Positions 51,361-60,836 of a stretch of 64,000 bases of DNA are shown piece after piece; the first letter of the stretch is position 1; the number at the start of each line of letters is the position of its first letter. The DNA is from Candidatus Nanosynbacter sp. HMT-352. Its GTDB lineage: Bacteria > Patescibacteriota > Saccharimonadia > Saccharimonadales > Saccharimonadaceae. The translations under genes were made by a program, and so were the position numbers. Under the pieces are notes generated by a model. That model did no database searches and was not told the origin of the DNA. It saw nothing but the letters and a program-made list of their open reading frames with translations. The stretch is from positions 1 to 64,000 of the forward strand of contig NZ_CP089290.1 in assembly GCF_022819385.1 (NCBI RefSeq), given 5' to 3'.

Positions 51361-53355
51361 TTACTCAGCAAACTGACTATTGTAAAGCTCGGCGTAAAAT
51401 CCATTTTGTTTCAGCAGAGTTTCGTGATTGCCCTGCTCGATAATATTCCCGTCCTTAACCACCAAAATCAAATCAGCGTCACGAATAGTGCTCAAACGGT
51501 GCGCGATAACAAAACTAGTTTTTCCCTGCATCAACTTCTCCATGGCTTTTTGAATAAGGACTTCGGTGCGCGTGTCGACCGAGCTTGTCGCTTCATCCAG
51601 AATCAGCATTGGCGCTTTTTCTAGCATCGCCCTGGCAATTGTCAGCAACTGCTTTTCTCCCTGGGAAATGTTAGCAGCCTCCTCACCAAGAACCATATCA
51701 TATCCACCCGGCAGCGACCTCACAAAATGATCAACATGCGCTTCCTCGGCGGTTTTTATCATTTCTTCCTCGGTAGCTTTTGGATTGCCATACATCAAAT
51801 TCTGACGAATCGTGCCATTAAACAGCCACGTATCCTGCAGCACCATACCAAACATTTGACGCACATCGCTACGTTTCATCTTACGAATATCCACGCTGTC
51901 AATTTTAATCGAACCGCTATTAATCTCATAAAATCGCATTAGCAAGTTAACCAGCGTCGTTTTTCCAGCGCCAGTCGGACCAACAATCGCTACGCGCTGA
52001 CCTGGCTTAATGTGCGCCGACAAACCTTTGATGATAGTTTGGTCTGGCTTATACCCAAAGACGACGTTGTCGAATTCAACTTCGCCTTTTACGTTGGATA
52101 ATTTTACCAAGTTGTTTGATTCAACCGCTTCTTCTGGCTCGTCCAAAAACTCAAACACTCGCTCGGCGGCAGCAGCTGTCGATTGCAAAATATTAGCGAT
52201 ATTAGCAACCTGAACCAGCGGCTGATTAAACTGATCGACATACTGAATAAACGCCTGAATATCGCCGATTTTTAGCCGACCATTAACCGCCAGCCAACCG
52301 CCCAAAATTGTCATAGCAACGTAGCCAATATTGCCAATGAAATTCATAATCGGATGAATCAATCCAGAAAAGAATTGAGCCTTCCAAGCACTATCCTGAA
52401 GCCGATTATTGATCTTAGAAAACTTAGCAATCGATTTTTTCTGACCATTAAAGACGCGCATCACTTGATGTCCGCCATACATTTCTTCAATGTGTCCATT
52501 AAGTTCGCCAAGCTGCGTTTGTTGGCGTAAGAATTGTTTTTGCGAGCTCTTTGCAATCAGCGTAATCACGCCACCCGCCAACGGAAGCACCAGTAGCGCA
52601 ACTAGCGACATCTGCCAACTAATCGAAAGCATCATCACCAAAATTCCCAGCACCGTAACCGTTGAAGTTAAAATTTGCGACAGACTCTGATTTAGTGTTT
52701 GGCTAATCGTATCGACGTCATTAGTTATGCGACTAAGAACTTCGCCGTAAGTTTGCTTATCGAAATAACTCAACGGCAAGCGATTTATTTTTTCGGACAA
52801 TTGTTGTCGCATTCTGAAAGTTACGGTTTGCGTCACCTGAGTCATTATCCACGTTTGAATATAGCGAAAAATTGCACTCAACACATACATTCCAACTAGC
52901 AAAATAATTATTCGCCAAATAGCGTCAAAATGAAATTCTGGACGCCGACTAAGATCTAGCTTTTTAATCGACTCAAGTTGACTTGACAGAATCTGTTTTT
53001 CAATCTCCGACTTATTCGGTAATCGGTTCAAAACGTCCGCGCCAGTAGTTCCCGCCGACAAAGAAACGCCCTTTGGCAATTTACTAGTAATCGCCTCGTA
53101 GGCTTTCATATTGGCGTAATCATCAACAATTTGATTCGTCGCGCCGCCTAAAATCTTCGGGCTGGCAATCGCAAAAATCGTGCTCCCAATTGCAAAAACC
53201 AACACCATCAACATTTGCCATCGAAAATCCGACAAATATTTGATCAGCTTCTTGACCGTTCCCTTGAAATCTTTAGCCTTTTCGCCAGTGCCCATTCCGC
53301 CCATCGGGCCGCCCATTCGTACTTGCTGACGTTTTTTCGTGGTTTGCCTAGACAT
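51361..53355 (-). CDS. Heterodimeric ABC exporter, subunit with catalytic glutamate
   Basis: The 664-aa product has a Met/Gly-rich N-terminus (GGPMGGMG), a six-helix ABC transmembrane domain with a large insert between helices 1 and 2 (about 75-145), and an ATPase domain with GPTGAGKTT, signature ISQGEKQ (non-canonical), Walker B LILDEATSS and switch IAHRL. With its neighbour it forms an LmrCD/BmrCD-type exporter. The catalytic Glu and switch His are here, while the canonical LSGGQ-type signature is in the partner, so one composite ATP site is active. It overlaps the partner stop (TAATG). Confidence 0.93.
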   Translation of the reverse strand: MSRQTTKKRQQVRMGGPMGGMGTGEKAKDFKGTVKKLIKYLSDFRWQMLMVLVFAIGSTIFAIASPKILGGATNQIVDDYANMKAYEAITSKLPKGVSLSAGTTGADVLNRLPNKSEIEKQILSSQLESIKKLDLSRRPEFHFDAIWRIIILLVGMYVLSAIFRYIQTWIMTQVTQTVTFRMRQQLSEKINRLPLSYFDKQTYGEVLSRITNDVDTISQTLNQSLSQILTSTVTVLGILVMMLSISWQMSLVALLVLPLAGGVITLIAKSSQKQFLRQQTQLGELNGHIEEMYGGHQVMRVFNGQKKSIAKFSKINNRLQDSAWKAQFFSGLIHPIMNFIGNIGYVAMTILGGWLAVNGRLKIGDIQAFIQYVDQFNQPLVQVANIANILQSTAAAAERVFEFLDEPEEAVESNNLVKLSNVKGEVEFDNVVFGYKPDQTIIKGLSAHIKPGQRVAIVGPTGAGKTTLVNLLMRFYEINSGSIKIDSVDIRKMKRSDVRQMFGMVLQDTWLFNGTIRQNLMYGNPKATEEEMIKTAEEAHVDHFVRSLPGGYDMVLGEEAANISQGEKQLLTIARAMLEKAPMLILDEATSSVDTRTEVLIQKAMEKLMQGKTSFVIAHRLSTIRDADLILVVKDGNIIEQGNHETLLKQNGFYAELYNSQFAE

Positions 53356-55115
53356 TACAACACTCCTTTCGCAGCAATAGACATTTTCTGTAAATCATCT
53401 TCCGAGAGTTGCGAAGCGGCAATTTCTTGATAAACTTCACAATCTTTCATCAATTCCTGATGCGTTCCCTGACCGACAATTTTTCCCTCATTAAGCACAA
53501 TAATTTTATCTGCATTCATAATCGTATTAATTCGCTGACCGACAATTAACACAGTTTTATTCTTAGTTTCCTTCGCAAGCACAGCCCGTAACTTCGCGTC
53601 CGTCTTAAAATCAAGCGCCGAAAACGAATCGTCAAAAATGTAAACATTCGGTTCAACCGCAATAGCCCTCGCGATCGACAAACGCTGACGTTGACCGCCA
53701 GAAACATTGCTGCCGCCCTGAGCGATTTCACTTTTATAACCATTTTTTAACTCGCTAATAAATTCTTCCGCTTGGGCAATTTTGGCCGCTTTTTCAACCA
53801 ACTTATCACTAGCCTCAGCGTTACCGTATTTGATATTGCTGGCAACCGTTCCGCTAAACAGCACGCCTTTTTGCGGCACATAACCAATTTGACCAGACAA
53901 ATCTTCCAATTTCAGATTTCTAATATCAACGCCATCAAGCAAAATCTGCCCCGCCGAAACATCATAGAAACGAGGAATCAAATTTATCAGCGTCGATTTT
54001 CCCGAACCAGTACTGCCAATAAACGCCGTTGTCTGACCAGGTTCGGCTACAAAATTAATATCCGAAAGCACCGGTAAATCCGCGTCAGGATAAGTAAACG
54101 TAACGTCCTTAAACTCAATTTTTCCCTTGGCATCTTTTGGCAATTTTTTCGGCGACTTCGGGTCAGTAATTGACGGCAAAGTGTCTAAAACTTCTCCGAC
54201 TCGACGTACCGATACGGCAGCTCGCGGCACCATAATAAACACCATTGACAGCAGTAAGAACGAGATTATCACCTGCATCGCGTATTCCAAAAACGCCATC
54301 ATATTACCAATTTGCAAATTACCGCTGCTTATCAAATGCGCACCAAACCACACAATTGCCACACTCGAAAAGTTCATCACTAAAGTCATGATCGGATCAA
54401 GCAACATCATCAAACGGTTCACAAATAAATTCATCTTATTCAATTCCGTATTGGCTTCTTGGAATTTTTTCTGCTCAATCTTCTCGTTATGGAACGCACG
54501 AATAACTTTCAGCCCAACCAAATTTTCCCGCGCCACCAAATTAAGTTTATCCACCAGAGTCTGCAATTTCTTAAACCTAGGCACAGCAATCGTAAATAAT
54601 GTAGCGATAACTACGAGCAAAATAAACACCGCCAAAGCAATGATCCAGCTTAAATCTGGCGCATTATTCATGGCTTTTTGCAGACCGCCAATTGCCATAA
54701 TCGGCGCCATTAACGCCAGCCTCAGCAGCATTATCGACGTTGTTTGAATCTGCTGAATATCATTCGTTGAGCGCGTAATCAGCGACGCCGTAGAAAACTT
54801 ATTAAAGTCCGCTAAAGAAAAACTTTCTATTCGTTCAAACAATTTCAATCGCAATTTTTGCGCCATTCCCGTAGCAATTCGCGCCGCCAAAAAAACCACG
54901 ACAATTGAACAAAACCCACCAGCCGCCGTCACCAAAATCATCATCAAGCCATTATTCCAAATCGCCGACATATCTTGTTTAATAATGCCGTTATTGACAA
55001 TTTCCGACATTTTATCCGGCAGCCACAAATTCGCCATCACAACGCCATACGTGAATCCAATCAAGATGATAAACAGCAACCAATAGTCTCTAAAAATTCG
55101 TAAAATATGTTTCAT
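53355..55115 (-). CDS. Heterodimeric ABC exporter, subunit with degenerate site
   Basis: The 586-aa product has an ABC exporter transmembrane domain (about 1-310) and an ATPase domain with GSTGSGKST, signature VSGGQRQ, Walker B VYIFDDSFSALD and switch VGQRI. The residue after the Walker B Asp is Asp rather than the catalytic Glu, and the switch His is Gln, the pattern of the degenerate half of heterodimeric exporters. AAAGGA lies upstream of the ATG. The substrate is unknown; drug, lipid or peptide export are all possible. Confidence 0.93.
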   Translation of the reverse strand: MKHILRIFRDYWLLFIILIGFTYGVVMANLWLPDKMSEIVNNGIIKQDMSAIWNNGLMMILVTAAGGFCSIVVVFLAARIATGMAQKLRLKLFERIESFSLADFNKFSTASLITRSTNDIQQIQTTSIMLLRLALMAPIMAIGGLQKAMNNAPDLSWIIALAVFILLVVIATLFTIAVPRFKKLQTLVDKLNLVARENLVGLKVIRAFHNEKIEQKKFQEANTELNKMNLFVNRLMMLLDPIMTLVMNFSSVAIVWFGAHLISSGNLQIGNMMAFLEYAMQVIISFLLLSMVFIMVPRAAVSVRRVGEVLDTLPSITDPKSPKKLPKDAKGKIEFKDVTFTYPDADLPVLSDINFVAEPGQTTAFIGSTGSGKSTLINLIPRFYDVSAGQILLDGVDIRNLKLEDLSGQIGYVPQKGVLFSGTVASNIKYGNAEASDKLVEKAAKIAQAEEFISELKNGYKSEIAQGGSNVSGGQRQRLSIARAIAVEPNVYIFDDSFSALDFKTDAKLRAVLAKETKNKTVLIVGQRINTIMNADKIIVLNEGKIVGQGTHQELMKDCEVYQEIAASQLSEDDLQKMSIAAKGVL

Positions 55116-55233
55116 TTATAGTCCTTTACGATCTAAGTCCACCTTATATTATATCATTTTAGAACTAGTTGATTTCATTTTAATAATTACAATTGGACAA
55201 AAATATCTGTTAGTTTTATACTGTTTTTAGCGT

Positions 55234-55310
55234 CGGGGTGTGGCGCAGCTCGGTAGCGCGCACCGTTCGGGACGGTGAGGTCGCTGGTTCAAATCCAGTC
55301 ACCCCGACCA
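55234..55310 (+). tRNA. tRNA-Pro (anticodon CGG)
   Basis: A 77-base cloverleaf with encoded CCA. The acceptor CGGGGTG pairs with CACCCCG, the anticodon loop is TTCGGGA, and the T loop is TTCAAAT. Confidence 0.95.
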
Positions 55311-55375
55311 TGAAATTATTGGGCGTACGTTCAGACTAATTGGACCTCTGGCTATTAGCAATCAAAGGAGGTTTT

Positions 55376-55843
55376 ATGCGACGAAGAGTAAACGTACGCG
55401 GAATTATTATCAATGAAAACGGCGAAATTTTCTGCCAAAAATTAACCGCAAACACCGGCAAAGGTCGTGATTTTTGGTGTACGCCGGGCGGTGGCTTGGA
55501 AATGGGCGAAAGCTTGCTGGATGGCTTGCGTCGAGAAATGATTGAAGAAACTGGCGTCAAACCAGAAATTGGTAAGTTGTTATTTATACAACAATTCGCC
55601 GAATCGGGCGAACAATCAGCGCATGGCTCGAACGAGCAATTGGAATTTTTCTTCCTCATCACCAACTGGCAAGATTACCAGCACATCAACCTAGAGCAAA
55701 CATCGCACGGCGTCGAGGAAGTAACAGAATGCGGCTTTGTTGATCCGAAAACCACGCGAATTTTACCGAGTTATCTGACAGAGGTTAATCTGGACCAGCT
55801 GGTTAATAAATTGACAGAAGTTCCAGTTCTAAGCGAATTATAG
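55376..55843 (+). CDS. Nudix hydrolase
   Basis: The 155-aa product contains a full Nudix box, GGGLEMGESLLDGLRREMIEETG, at about residues 38-60, after a beta-rich start (RRRVNVRGIIINENGEIFCQK). Such enzymes hydrolyse nucleoside diphosphates linked to another group; the substrate is not clear. AGGAGG six bases upstream selects the ATG at 55376 over one 12 codons upstream. It lies 65 bases after tRNA-Pro and convergent to the amino-acid ABC genes. Confidence 0.9.
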   Translation: MRRRVNVRGIIINENGEIFCQKLTANTGKGRDFWCTPGGGLEMGESLLDGLRREMIEETGVKPEIGKLLFIQQFAESGEQSAHGSNEQLEFFFLITNWQDYQHINLEQTSHGVEEVTECGFVDPKTTRILPSYLTEVNLDQLVNKLTEVPVLSEL

Positions 55844-55857
55844 CGAGGTCACTCGGG

Positions 55858-56580
55858 CTATTTGGCGAAGAATTTCTTGGCACGCTCGGTTTTCGGGTGA
55901 TCCATAACTTGTTCAGGCGTCCCATTTTCGATTATTTCGCCCTTGTCTAAGAAAATCATCCTAGTCCCGACTTCACGGGCGAATTTCATCTCGTGCGTAA
56001 CGATTACCATCGTCATTCCCTTTTTGGCAACTTTCCTAATCACGTCCAAAACTTCGCCAATCATCTCTGGGTCTAGCGCTGAAGTAGGCTCGTCAAAAAG
56101 CATGATTTTCGGCTCCATCGCTAGCGCCCGCGCAATTGCTACTCGCTGTTTTTGACCGCCAGACAAACTATTCGGCGAAGCGTCCGCTTTGTCTAATAGC
56201 CCAACATCGTCCAATAAACTTCGCGCCAATTTTGTCGCTTTTTGATCTGAAAATTTACGCAGTTTTTTCGGAGCTAATTTAATATTTTCAATCACGCTCA
56301 AATTTGGAAACAGATTAAATTGCTGAAAAACCATGCCAATATTCTGACGCAACGCGTTCAAGTTTACGTGTGGATCAGTAATTTTCACTCCATCGACAAT
56401 AATCTCGCCTGAAGTCGGCTCCTCCAGCAAGTTCAGACAACGCAAGAATGTCGACTTGCCAGAACCACTAGAACCAACCACAACAACAATCTCACCCTCT
56501 TCAATTTCTACGTCAATATCGCGAAGAACTCGATTTGTGCCAAACGTTTTTTTCAAGTTTTTAACGCTGATCATCGTCAT
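55858..56580 (-). CDS. Polar amino acid ABC transporter, ATP-binding protein
   Basis: The 240-aa product is a GlnQ/HisP-type ATPase: Walker [11 protein letters not shown]-loop [13 protein letters not shown], signature LSGGQKQR, Walker [15 protein letters not shown] and switch TH. It overlaps the permease gene by 20 bases, or 14 if the second ATG (codon 3) is used. It completes a three-gene importer operon with the permease and binding protein. Confidence 0.96.
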   Translation of the reverse strand: MTMISVKNLKKTFGTNRVLRDIDVEIEEGEIVVVVGSSGSGKSTFLRCLNLLEEPTSGEIIVDGVKITDPHVNLNALRQNIGMVFQQFNLFPNLSVIENIKLAPKKLRKFSDQKATKLARSLLDDVGLLDKADASPNSLSGGQKQRVAIARALAMEPKIMLFDEPTSALDPEMIGEVLDVIRKVAKKGMTMVIVTHEMKFAREVGTRMIFLDKGEIIENGTPEQVMDHPKTERAKKFFAK

Positions 56581-57271
56581 GCTTCAATTTCCTTTCTACT
56601 CGCGCCATTACTCGCGTAAAAATCGCCGTCAAAATTAAGTACATCGCTGCAGCGGCAAATAGCGATTGAAAAGCTGTCGCCGTTTGAAAACGAATATTGT
56701 CCGCGCCTCGCATAATATCATTCAAACCAATCCAACCAACAACCGAAGTTTCCTTTAATAGCGCGATAAATTCACTAATCAACGCTGGCAATGAATTTCT
56801 CATTGCTTGCGGCAAAATAACTAGCCGCATTGCTTGCCAATTACTCAGACCCAAAGACCTGGCTGCTTCCATTTGTCCCTTGTCAATACTCTGAATTCCG
56901 CCACGAATAATCTCGGCGATGTACGCGCCGCTATTTATCCCGAACGCCACCGCCGCCACAAAAATCTTCGGCATAAATTGATACGACCCAAAAACGACGT
57001 AATACATAATCAATAGCTGAACCAAAAGTGGCGTGCCGCGAATGATATCGACATAAATTTTTCCCAGACTAGCCAGCGGATTAAAGTTCGCGAGTCTGCT
57101 TGTTTTCATCCTGCCAAATGGTCGTAAATTCGACGTGCGCATCAGGGCGACAAGTACACCAATTGCCGATCCTAAAATCAGCGACAACACAGTCAAAACC
57201 AGCGTCACTTCTAATCCATGCCATAAAAATAGCCATCGGCCGCCGCCAAAAATCACTTCCCAAAAATTCAC
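56561..57271 (-). CDS. Polar amino acid ABC transporter, permease
   Basis: The 236-aa product has about five membrane helices and the HisM/GlnP-type EAA loop [28 protein letters not shown]. The [20 protein letters not shown] segment is also typical. ATGA overlap with the binding-protein gene upstream and a 20-base overlap with the ATPase gene downstream indicate tight coupling. Confidence 0.95.
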   Translation of the reverse strand: MNFWEVIFGGGRWLFLWHGLEVTLVLTVLSLILGSAIGVLVALMRTSNLRPFGRMKTSRLANFNPLASLGKIYVDIIRGTPLLVQLLIMYYVVFGSYQFMPKIFVAAVAFGINSGAYIAEIIRGGIQSIDKGQMEAARSLGLSNWQAMRLVILPQAMRNSLPALISEFIALLKETSVVGWIGLNDIMRGADNIRFQTATAFQSLFAAAAMYLILTAIFTRVMARVERKLKHDDDQR

Positions 57272-58059
57272 GATTTAGCCTCCTCACCAAAATATTTGCG
57301 GATCAGCTTTTCATAGCGACCGTCTTTTTTCATCTTAGCAATTTCTTTATTAACCTTTTCCAAGAGGTCTTTATTGTCCTTTTTAATAGCAATCGCATAA
57401 CTTTCATCGCTGAGCGCGCCCGGCAAGATTTCTAAGTCAGAAAATCCAGCCGAGTACTGTTTTGCGGGAGCGTCGTCCAGAATAACTGCTTCAATTTTTC
57501 CCGAACTTAATTCCTGCAAAACGCTCGGCGCGGTTTGGAATTGTGTGACTGATGCTCCAGCAATTTTAGACGCCAAAGTATCGCCAGTCGTACCCAGCTG
57601 TACGCCAATTTTTCGCCCTGGCAATTGATATTTATTACGAATCGAACTGCCTTTTTTGACAATTATTCTCTGCGACGCCGAATAATACGGATCTGAAAAC
57701 AACGCATTTTTTTCTCGCTCAGGCGTCACTGTCATTCCAGCCGCCACCATATCAATTTGTCCACTATCCAACGCCGGAAGTAGCCCGTCAAACGACATAT
57801 CTTCGACCTTCAAATCTTTGCCCAAGCTTTTAGCAATTTCCCTCGCCAGATCAACGTCAAAGCCAACTACTTGATTATTATCAATATATTCAAACGGCTT
57901 AAATCCAGCATTCGTACCCATCACTAAAACATCAGTTTTTGAGCCAATTACACCATCTCGATGTAAAATATCGCCCAACATCAAACAAATCATCCCCGCA
58001 AATAAAACCAGCCCAATCCACCAACTAATTCCGAATGTGCGCGTCTTATTCTTGCTCAT
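57268..58059 (-). CDS. Polar amino acid ABC transporter, substrate-binding protein
   Basis: The 263-aa product has one N-terminal membrane anchor (about 9-30) rather than a lipoprotein signal. A family 3 solute-binding fold follows (GTNAGFKPFEYIDNNQVVGFDVDLAREIAK, MVAAGMTVTPEREKNALFSDPYY, GVQLGTTGD). Arginine uptake would fit the arc operon, but the specificity is not proven. The frame is open 35 codons upstream; the ATG at 58059 lies six bases after TATAAT, so I choose it. Confidence 0.93.
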   Translation of the reverse strand: MSKNKTRTFGISWWIGLVLFAGMICLMLGDILHRDGVIGSKTDVLVMGTNAGFKPFEYIDNNQVVGFDVDLAREIAKSLGKDLKVEDMSFDGLLPALDSGQIDMVAAGMTVTPEREKNALFSDPYYSASQRIIVKKGSSIRNKYQLPGRKIGVQLGTTGDTLASKIAGASVTQFQTAPSVLQELSSGKIEAVILDDAPAKQYSAGFSDLEILPGALSDESYAIAIKKDNKDLLEKVNKEIAKMKKDGRYEKLIRKYFGEEAKS

Positions 58060-58065
58060 ACTTTT

Positions 58066-58071
58066 ATTATA
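58066..58071 (-). promoter_or_regulatory. -10 box of the amino-acid importer operon, leaderless start
   Basis: TATAAT, six bases, ATG at 58059. Confidence 0.7.
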
Positions 58072-58099
58072 CCCCTTCATCCGCAAAAAACGTAAGTGA

Positions 58100-58105
58100 T
58101 ATAAT
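58100..58105 (+). promoter_or_regulatory. Extended -10 box of the sulfatase gene
   Basis: TGA-TATAAT, six bases, GTG at 58112 (ATG at 58109 is three bases away). It is divergent from the importer promoter. Confidence 0.65.
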
Positions 58106-58111
58106 AGAATG

Positions 58112-59677
58112 GTGAGAAAAATTAAATTTACCAAACGTTTCTGGATTAAATCAATATCAATCATCCTGCTTTTTTTGGCGGCATTTTGCTTAATTGCGGC
58201 ACGATATAAATATATCGTCTTTAAAAATTCGCAAATCGACGAGATAATTTTTTATTTTGTTAACGGATTAGCTGGTGGCAAATCTGACAATTTATGGTCG
58301 GCCGTCCTGCAAAATCTTCCGCTAGTTTTCCTATTATTCGGCGCCTTATTAATCCCAATGTTCGACAAATCGATCTCTTTTATCAATCGCATAATCGCCT
58401 TCTGCTTGAAAAAAATCAAATCATCACGAAAACTCACCCTGCCGTTTTTGAGATTACGAAATCAAGCAATTTACTCGCTAAGTATGTTTTTAATTGCGAT
58501 CGTCCTTCTAATTCAAAGTTTCGGCATCCCTAATTATATTTACGCCCTGACCCAATCGACCAAATTATACGAAGAAAATTACGTCAATCCAAAAACCGCC
58601 AAATTAACTTTTCCAGAGAAAAAACGCAACTTAATATACATCTATTTAGAGTCAATGGAAAACACTTTGGCGTCAAAGGCTAATGGCGGCAGCTCCGAAA
58701 CCTCCATCATTCCAGAACTGGAAGAATTGGCGTTAAAAAATACCTCATTCTCAAACAAAGCATCCGGTGTCGGCGGCGCTTTACCCGCAACAAACACTGG
58801 TTGGACTGTGGCGGGAATGGCCGCGCAATCTGCCGGCGTACCACTGAAAGAGAACTTGGTTGGTGGGCGCGATCATAACGCCCTGGGCGAGTTTAAAAAA
58901 TTCTTGCCAGGCGCTTATAGTCTTGGTGAGATTTTAGAAAAACAAGGTTATAATCAAACATTTGTTATGGGATCTGAGGCGAGTTTTGGCGGACGCGATA
59001 AATTATTAACTCAACACGGTAACTTCAATATCGAAGATTACAATTACGCCAAAAAACACGGAAAAATCTCCGAAGATTACAAAGTTTGGTGGGGTTATGA
59101 AGATAAAAAATTATTTCAATTTGCCCGCGAAGAAGCCTCACGCTTGGCGGCGTCAGACAAGCCATTCAACTTGCAATTATTGACCGCCGACACGCATTTT
59201 ACCGATGGTTATTTGGACGAAACCTGCGCCAAAACCTTCAGTAATCAATACGACAATGTCCACGCTTGCTCCTCAAAACAAGTCGCTGCATTCGTCAATT
59301 GGGTTAAATCTCAGCCATTTTATGAAAACACCACAATTATCATTTCTGGCGACCATTTAGGAATGCAAACTTCATACTACGACGAAAAAATTGGCGGAAC
59401 TAATTATCAGCGAACCATTTACAACACGTTTATAAATCCAGCCATTTCAACTAGTCACTCAAAGAGTCGTCAATTCACGACATTCGATATGTATCCGTCA
59501 ACTTTGGCAGCGTTGGGCGTTAAAATTGACGGCGACCGATTAGGTCTGGGCACAAACTTATTTTCTGGAAAGAAAACCTTGGTCGAACAATACGGCGGAA
59601 TTGAAAACTTAAATTCAGAACTTTCCAAACGTTCCGCTTATTACGAAAATAAGATTTTCACCAAATCTGGCAATTAG
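58112..59677 (+). CDS. Sulfatase-family phosphoglycerol transferase (MdoB/LTA synthase-like)
   Basis: The 521-aa product has about four membrane helices (about 8-150) and an extracellular sulfatase domain. This contains RNLIYIYLESMENTLAS, the nucleophile region LPATNTGWTVAGMAAQSAGVPL, and the metal-binding IIISGDHLGMQ near the end. It is nearer to E. coli MdoB (phosphoglycerol transferase I) than to LtaS in these motifs. It may decorate an envelope polymer with glycerophosphate. The start is GTG 58112 by leaderless spacing; ATG 58109 is the alternative. It overlaps the convergent galE stop. Confidence 0.88.
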   Translation: MRKIKFTKRFWIKSISIILLFLAAFCLIAARYKYIVFKNSQIDEIIFYFVNGLAGGKSDNLWSAVLQNLPLVFLLFGALLIPMFDKSISFINRIIAFCLKKIKSSRKLTLPFLRLRNQAIYSLSMFLIAIVLLIQSFGIPNYIYALTQSTKLYEENYVNPKTAKLTFPEKKRNLIYIYLESMENTLASKANGGSSETSIIPELEELALKNTSFSNKASGVGGALPATNTGWTVAGMAAQSAGVPLKENLVGGRDHNALGEFKKFLPGAYSLGEILEKQGYNQTFVMGSEASFGGRDKLLTQHGNFNIEDYNYAKKHGKISEDYKVWWGYEDKKLFQFAREEASRLAASDKPFNLQLLTADTHFTDGYLDETCAKTFSNQYDNVHACSSKQVAAFVNWVKSQPFYENTTIIISGDHLGMQTSYYDEKIGGTNYQRTIYNTFINPAISTSHSKSRQFTTFDMYPSTLAALGVKIDGDRLGLGTNLFSGKKTLVEQYGGIENLNSELSKRSAYYENKIFTKSGN

Positions 59678-60687
59678 CCATTGTAGCCGTTTGGATTATT
59701 ACTTTGCCAATTCCAAGCGTCGCGGCAAGCATCTTCAATTGTCAATTCTGCTCGCCAGCCTAATTCTTTTTCTGCCAATCCTGGGTCTGCATAACACGCT
59801 GCAATGTCACCTGCTCGACGTGGCGTAACTTGATATGGGACATCGCGACCAGACGCCTTCTCAAACGCCTTCACTAATTCCAAAACCGAAGTACCACGAC
59901 CAGTACCGATATTATAGACTTTATATTCGTTCGGTCGACCCAAATTCTCCAGAGCCGCCACATGAGCCTTCGCTAAATCAACTACGTGGATGTAATCACG
60001 TACGCCAGTTCCATCTGGAGTATCATAATCGTCACCAAAAACGCTCAAATACTCTCGCTTACCAACAGCAACTTGCGACACAAACGGCAGAAGATTATTT
60101 GGAATTCCCGAAGGATCTTCCCCGATGCGACCGCTCGGATGCGCGCCAACTGGATTAAAATAGCGGAGAGATGTAAATTGCCAATTTTGATTTGTCGCAG
60201 AAATATCGCGAAGCATTTGCTCAATCATCAGCTTCGTCTGACCGTATGGATTCGTGGCGGACAACGGCATATCTTCGGTAATTGGTAATCGAGCTGGGTC
60301 GCCGTAAACTGTTGCCGAACTAGAAAACACCAATTTCTTCACGTCAAATTCTTGCATCACATCAAGCAAAACCAACGTGCTTTCAAGGTTATTTTTATAG
60401 TAAAGAAGCGCCTTTTCAACCGATTCGCCAACCGCCTTCAACCCAGCAAAGTGAATCACAGCATCAATTTTTTCAGTCTTAAATAATTCTGATAGTCGCT
60501 GATGATCACATAAATCGAATTCATAAAACGGTATTGATTGGCCAGTGATTTCTTCAACTCGCCTCAGACTCTCGGCGGATGAATTTGATAAATTATCGAC
60601 CACCACTACGTTATGATTTGATGATAATAGTTCGATGATAGTGTGACTGCCGATATATCCAGCGCCACCAGTGACAAGAATATTCAT
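59674..60687 (-). CDS. galE: UDP-glucose 4-epimerase
   Basis: GalE interconverts UDP-glucose and UDP-galactose (or the N-acetyl forms). The 337-aa product has the NAD motif GGAGYIGSH at 7-15, FSSSATVYG, the catalytic YGQTK and the RYFNPVGAHPSGRIGEDP substrate loop. The ATG lies six bases after TATGTT. It is convergent with the sulfatase gene; both may serve envelope sugar polymers. Confidence 0.96.
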   Translation of the reverse strand: MNILVTGGAGYIGSHTIIELLSSNHNVVVVDNLSNSSAESLRRVEEITGQSIPFYEFDLCDHQRLSELFKTEKIDAVIHFAGLKAVGESVEKALLYYKNNLESTLVLLDVMQEFDVKKLVFSSSATVYGDPARLPITEDMPLSATNPYGQTKLMIEQMLRDISATNQNWQFTSLRYFNPVGAHPSGRIGEDPSGIPNNLLPFVSQVAVGKREYLSVFGDDYDTPDGTGVRDYIHVVDLAKAHVAALENLGRPNEYKVYNIGTGRGTSVLELVKAFEKASGRDVPYQVTPRRAGDIAACYADPGLAEKELGWRAELTIEDACRDAWNWQSNNPNGYNG

Positions 60688-60693
60688 ACATTT

Positions 60694-60699
60694 AACATA
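60694..60699 (-). promoter_or_regulatory. -10 box of galE, leaderless start
   Basis: TATGTT, six bases, ATG at 60687. Confidence 0.5.
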
Positions 60700-60722
60700 T
60701 CACAAAATGACTATTTATTTTA

Positions 60723-60749
60723 TTAGCACTCTTGCACTGAGAGTGCTAA
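60723..60749. promoter_or_regulatory. CIRCE operator of clpB
   Basis: Perfect TTAGCACTC-N9-GAGTGCTAA. It places clpB in the HrcA regulon, far from the hrcA-dnaJ locus. Confidence 0.95.
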
Positions 60750-60760
60750 TTTGTTATGAT
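60732..60760 (+). promoter_or_regulatory. SigA-type promoter of clpB embedded in CIRCE
   Basis: TTGCAC (60732-60737), 17 bases, TATGAT (60755-60760). The -35 is in the CIRCE spacer exactly as at dnaJ. A leader of about 70 bases follows. Confidence 0.8.
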
Positions 60761-60836
60761 AACTATATCAAATTTCACCATTCTGTCTTTTACTGGGGCG
60801 CAACAAATTAGGACTAAAAATCAAAAGGAGGATTTT

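Noticed and set aside
60756..60836. 27-codon N-terminal extension of ClpB
   Set aside because: The upstream ATG is inside the -10 box, while AGGAGG is placed correctly for the ATG at 60837.
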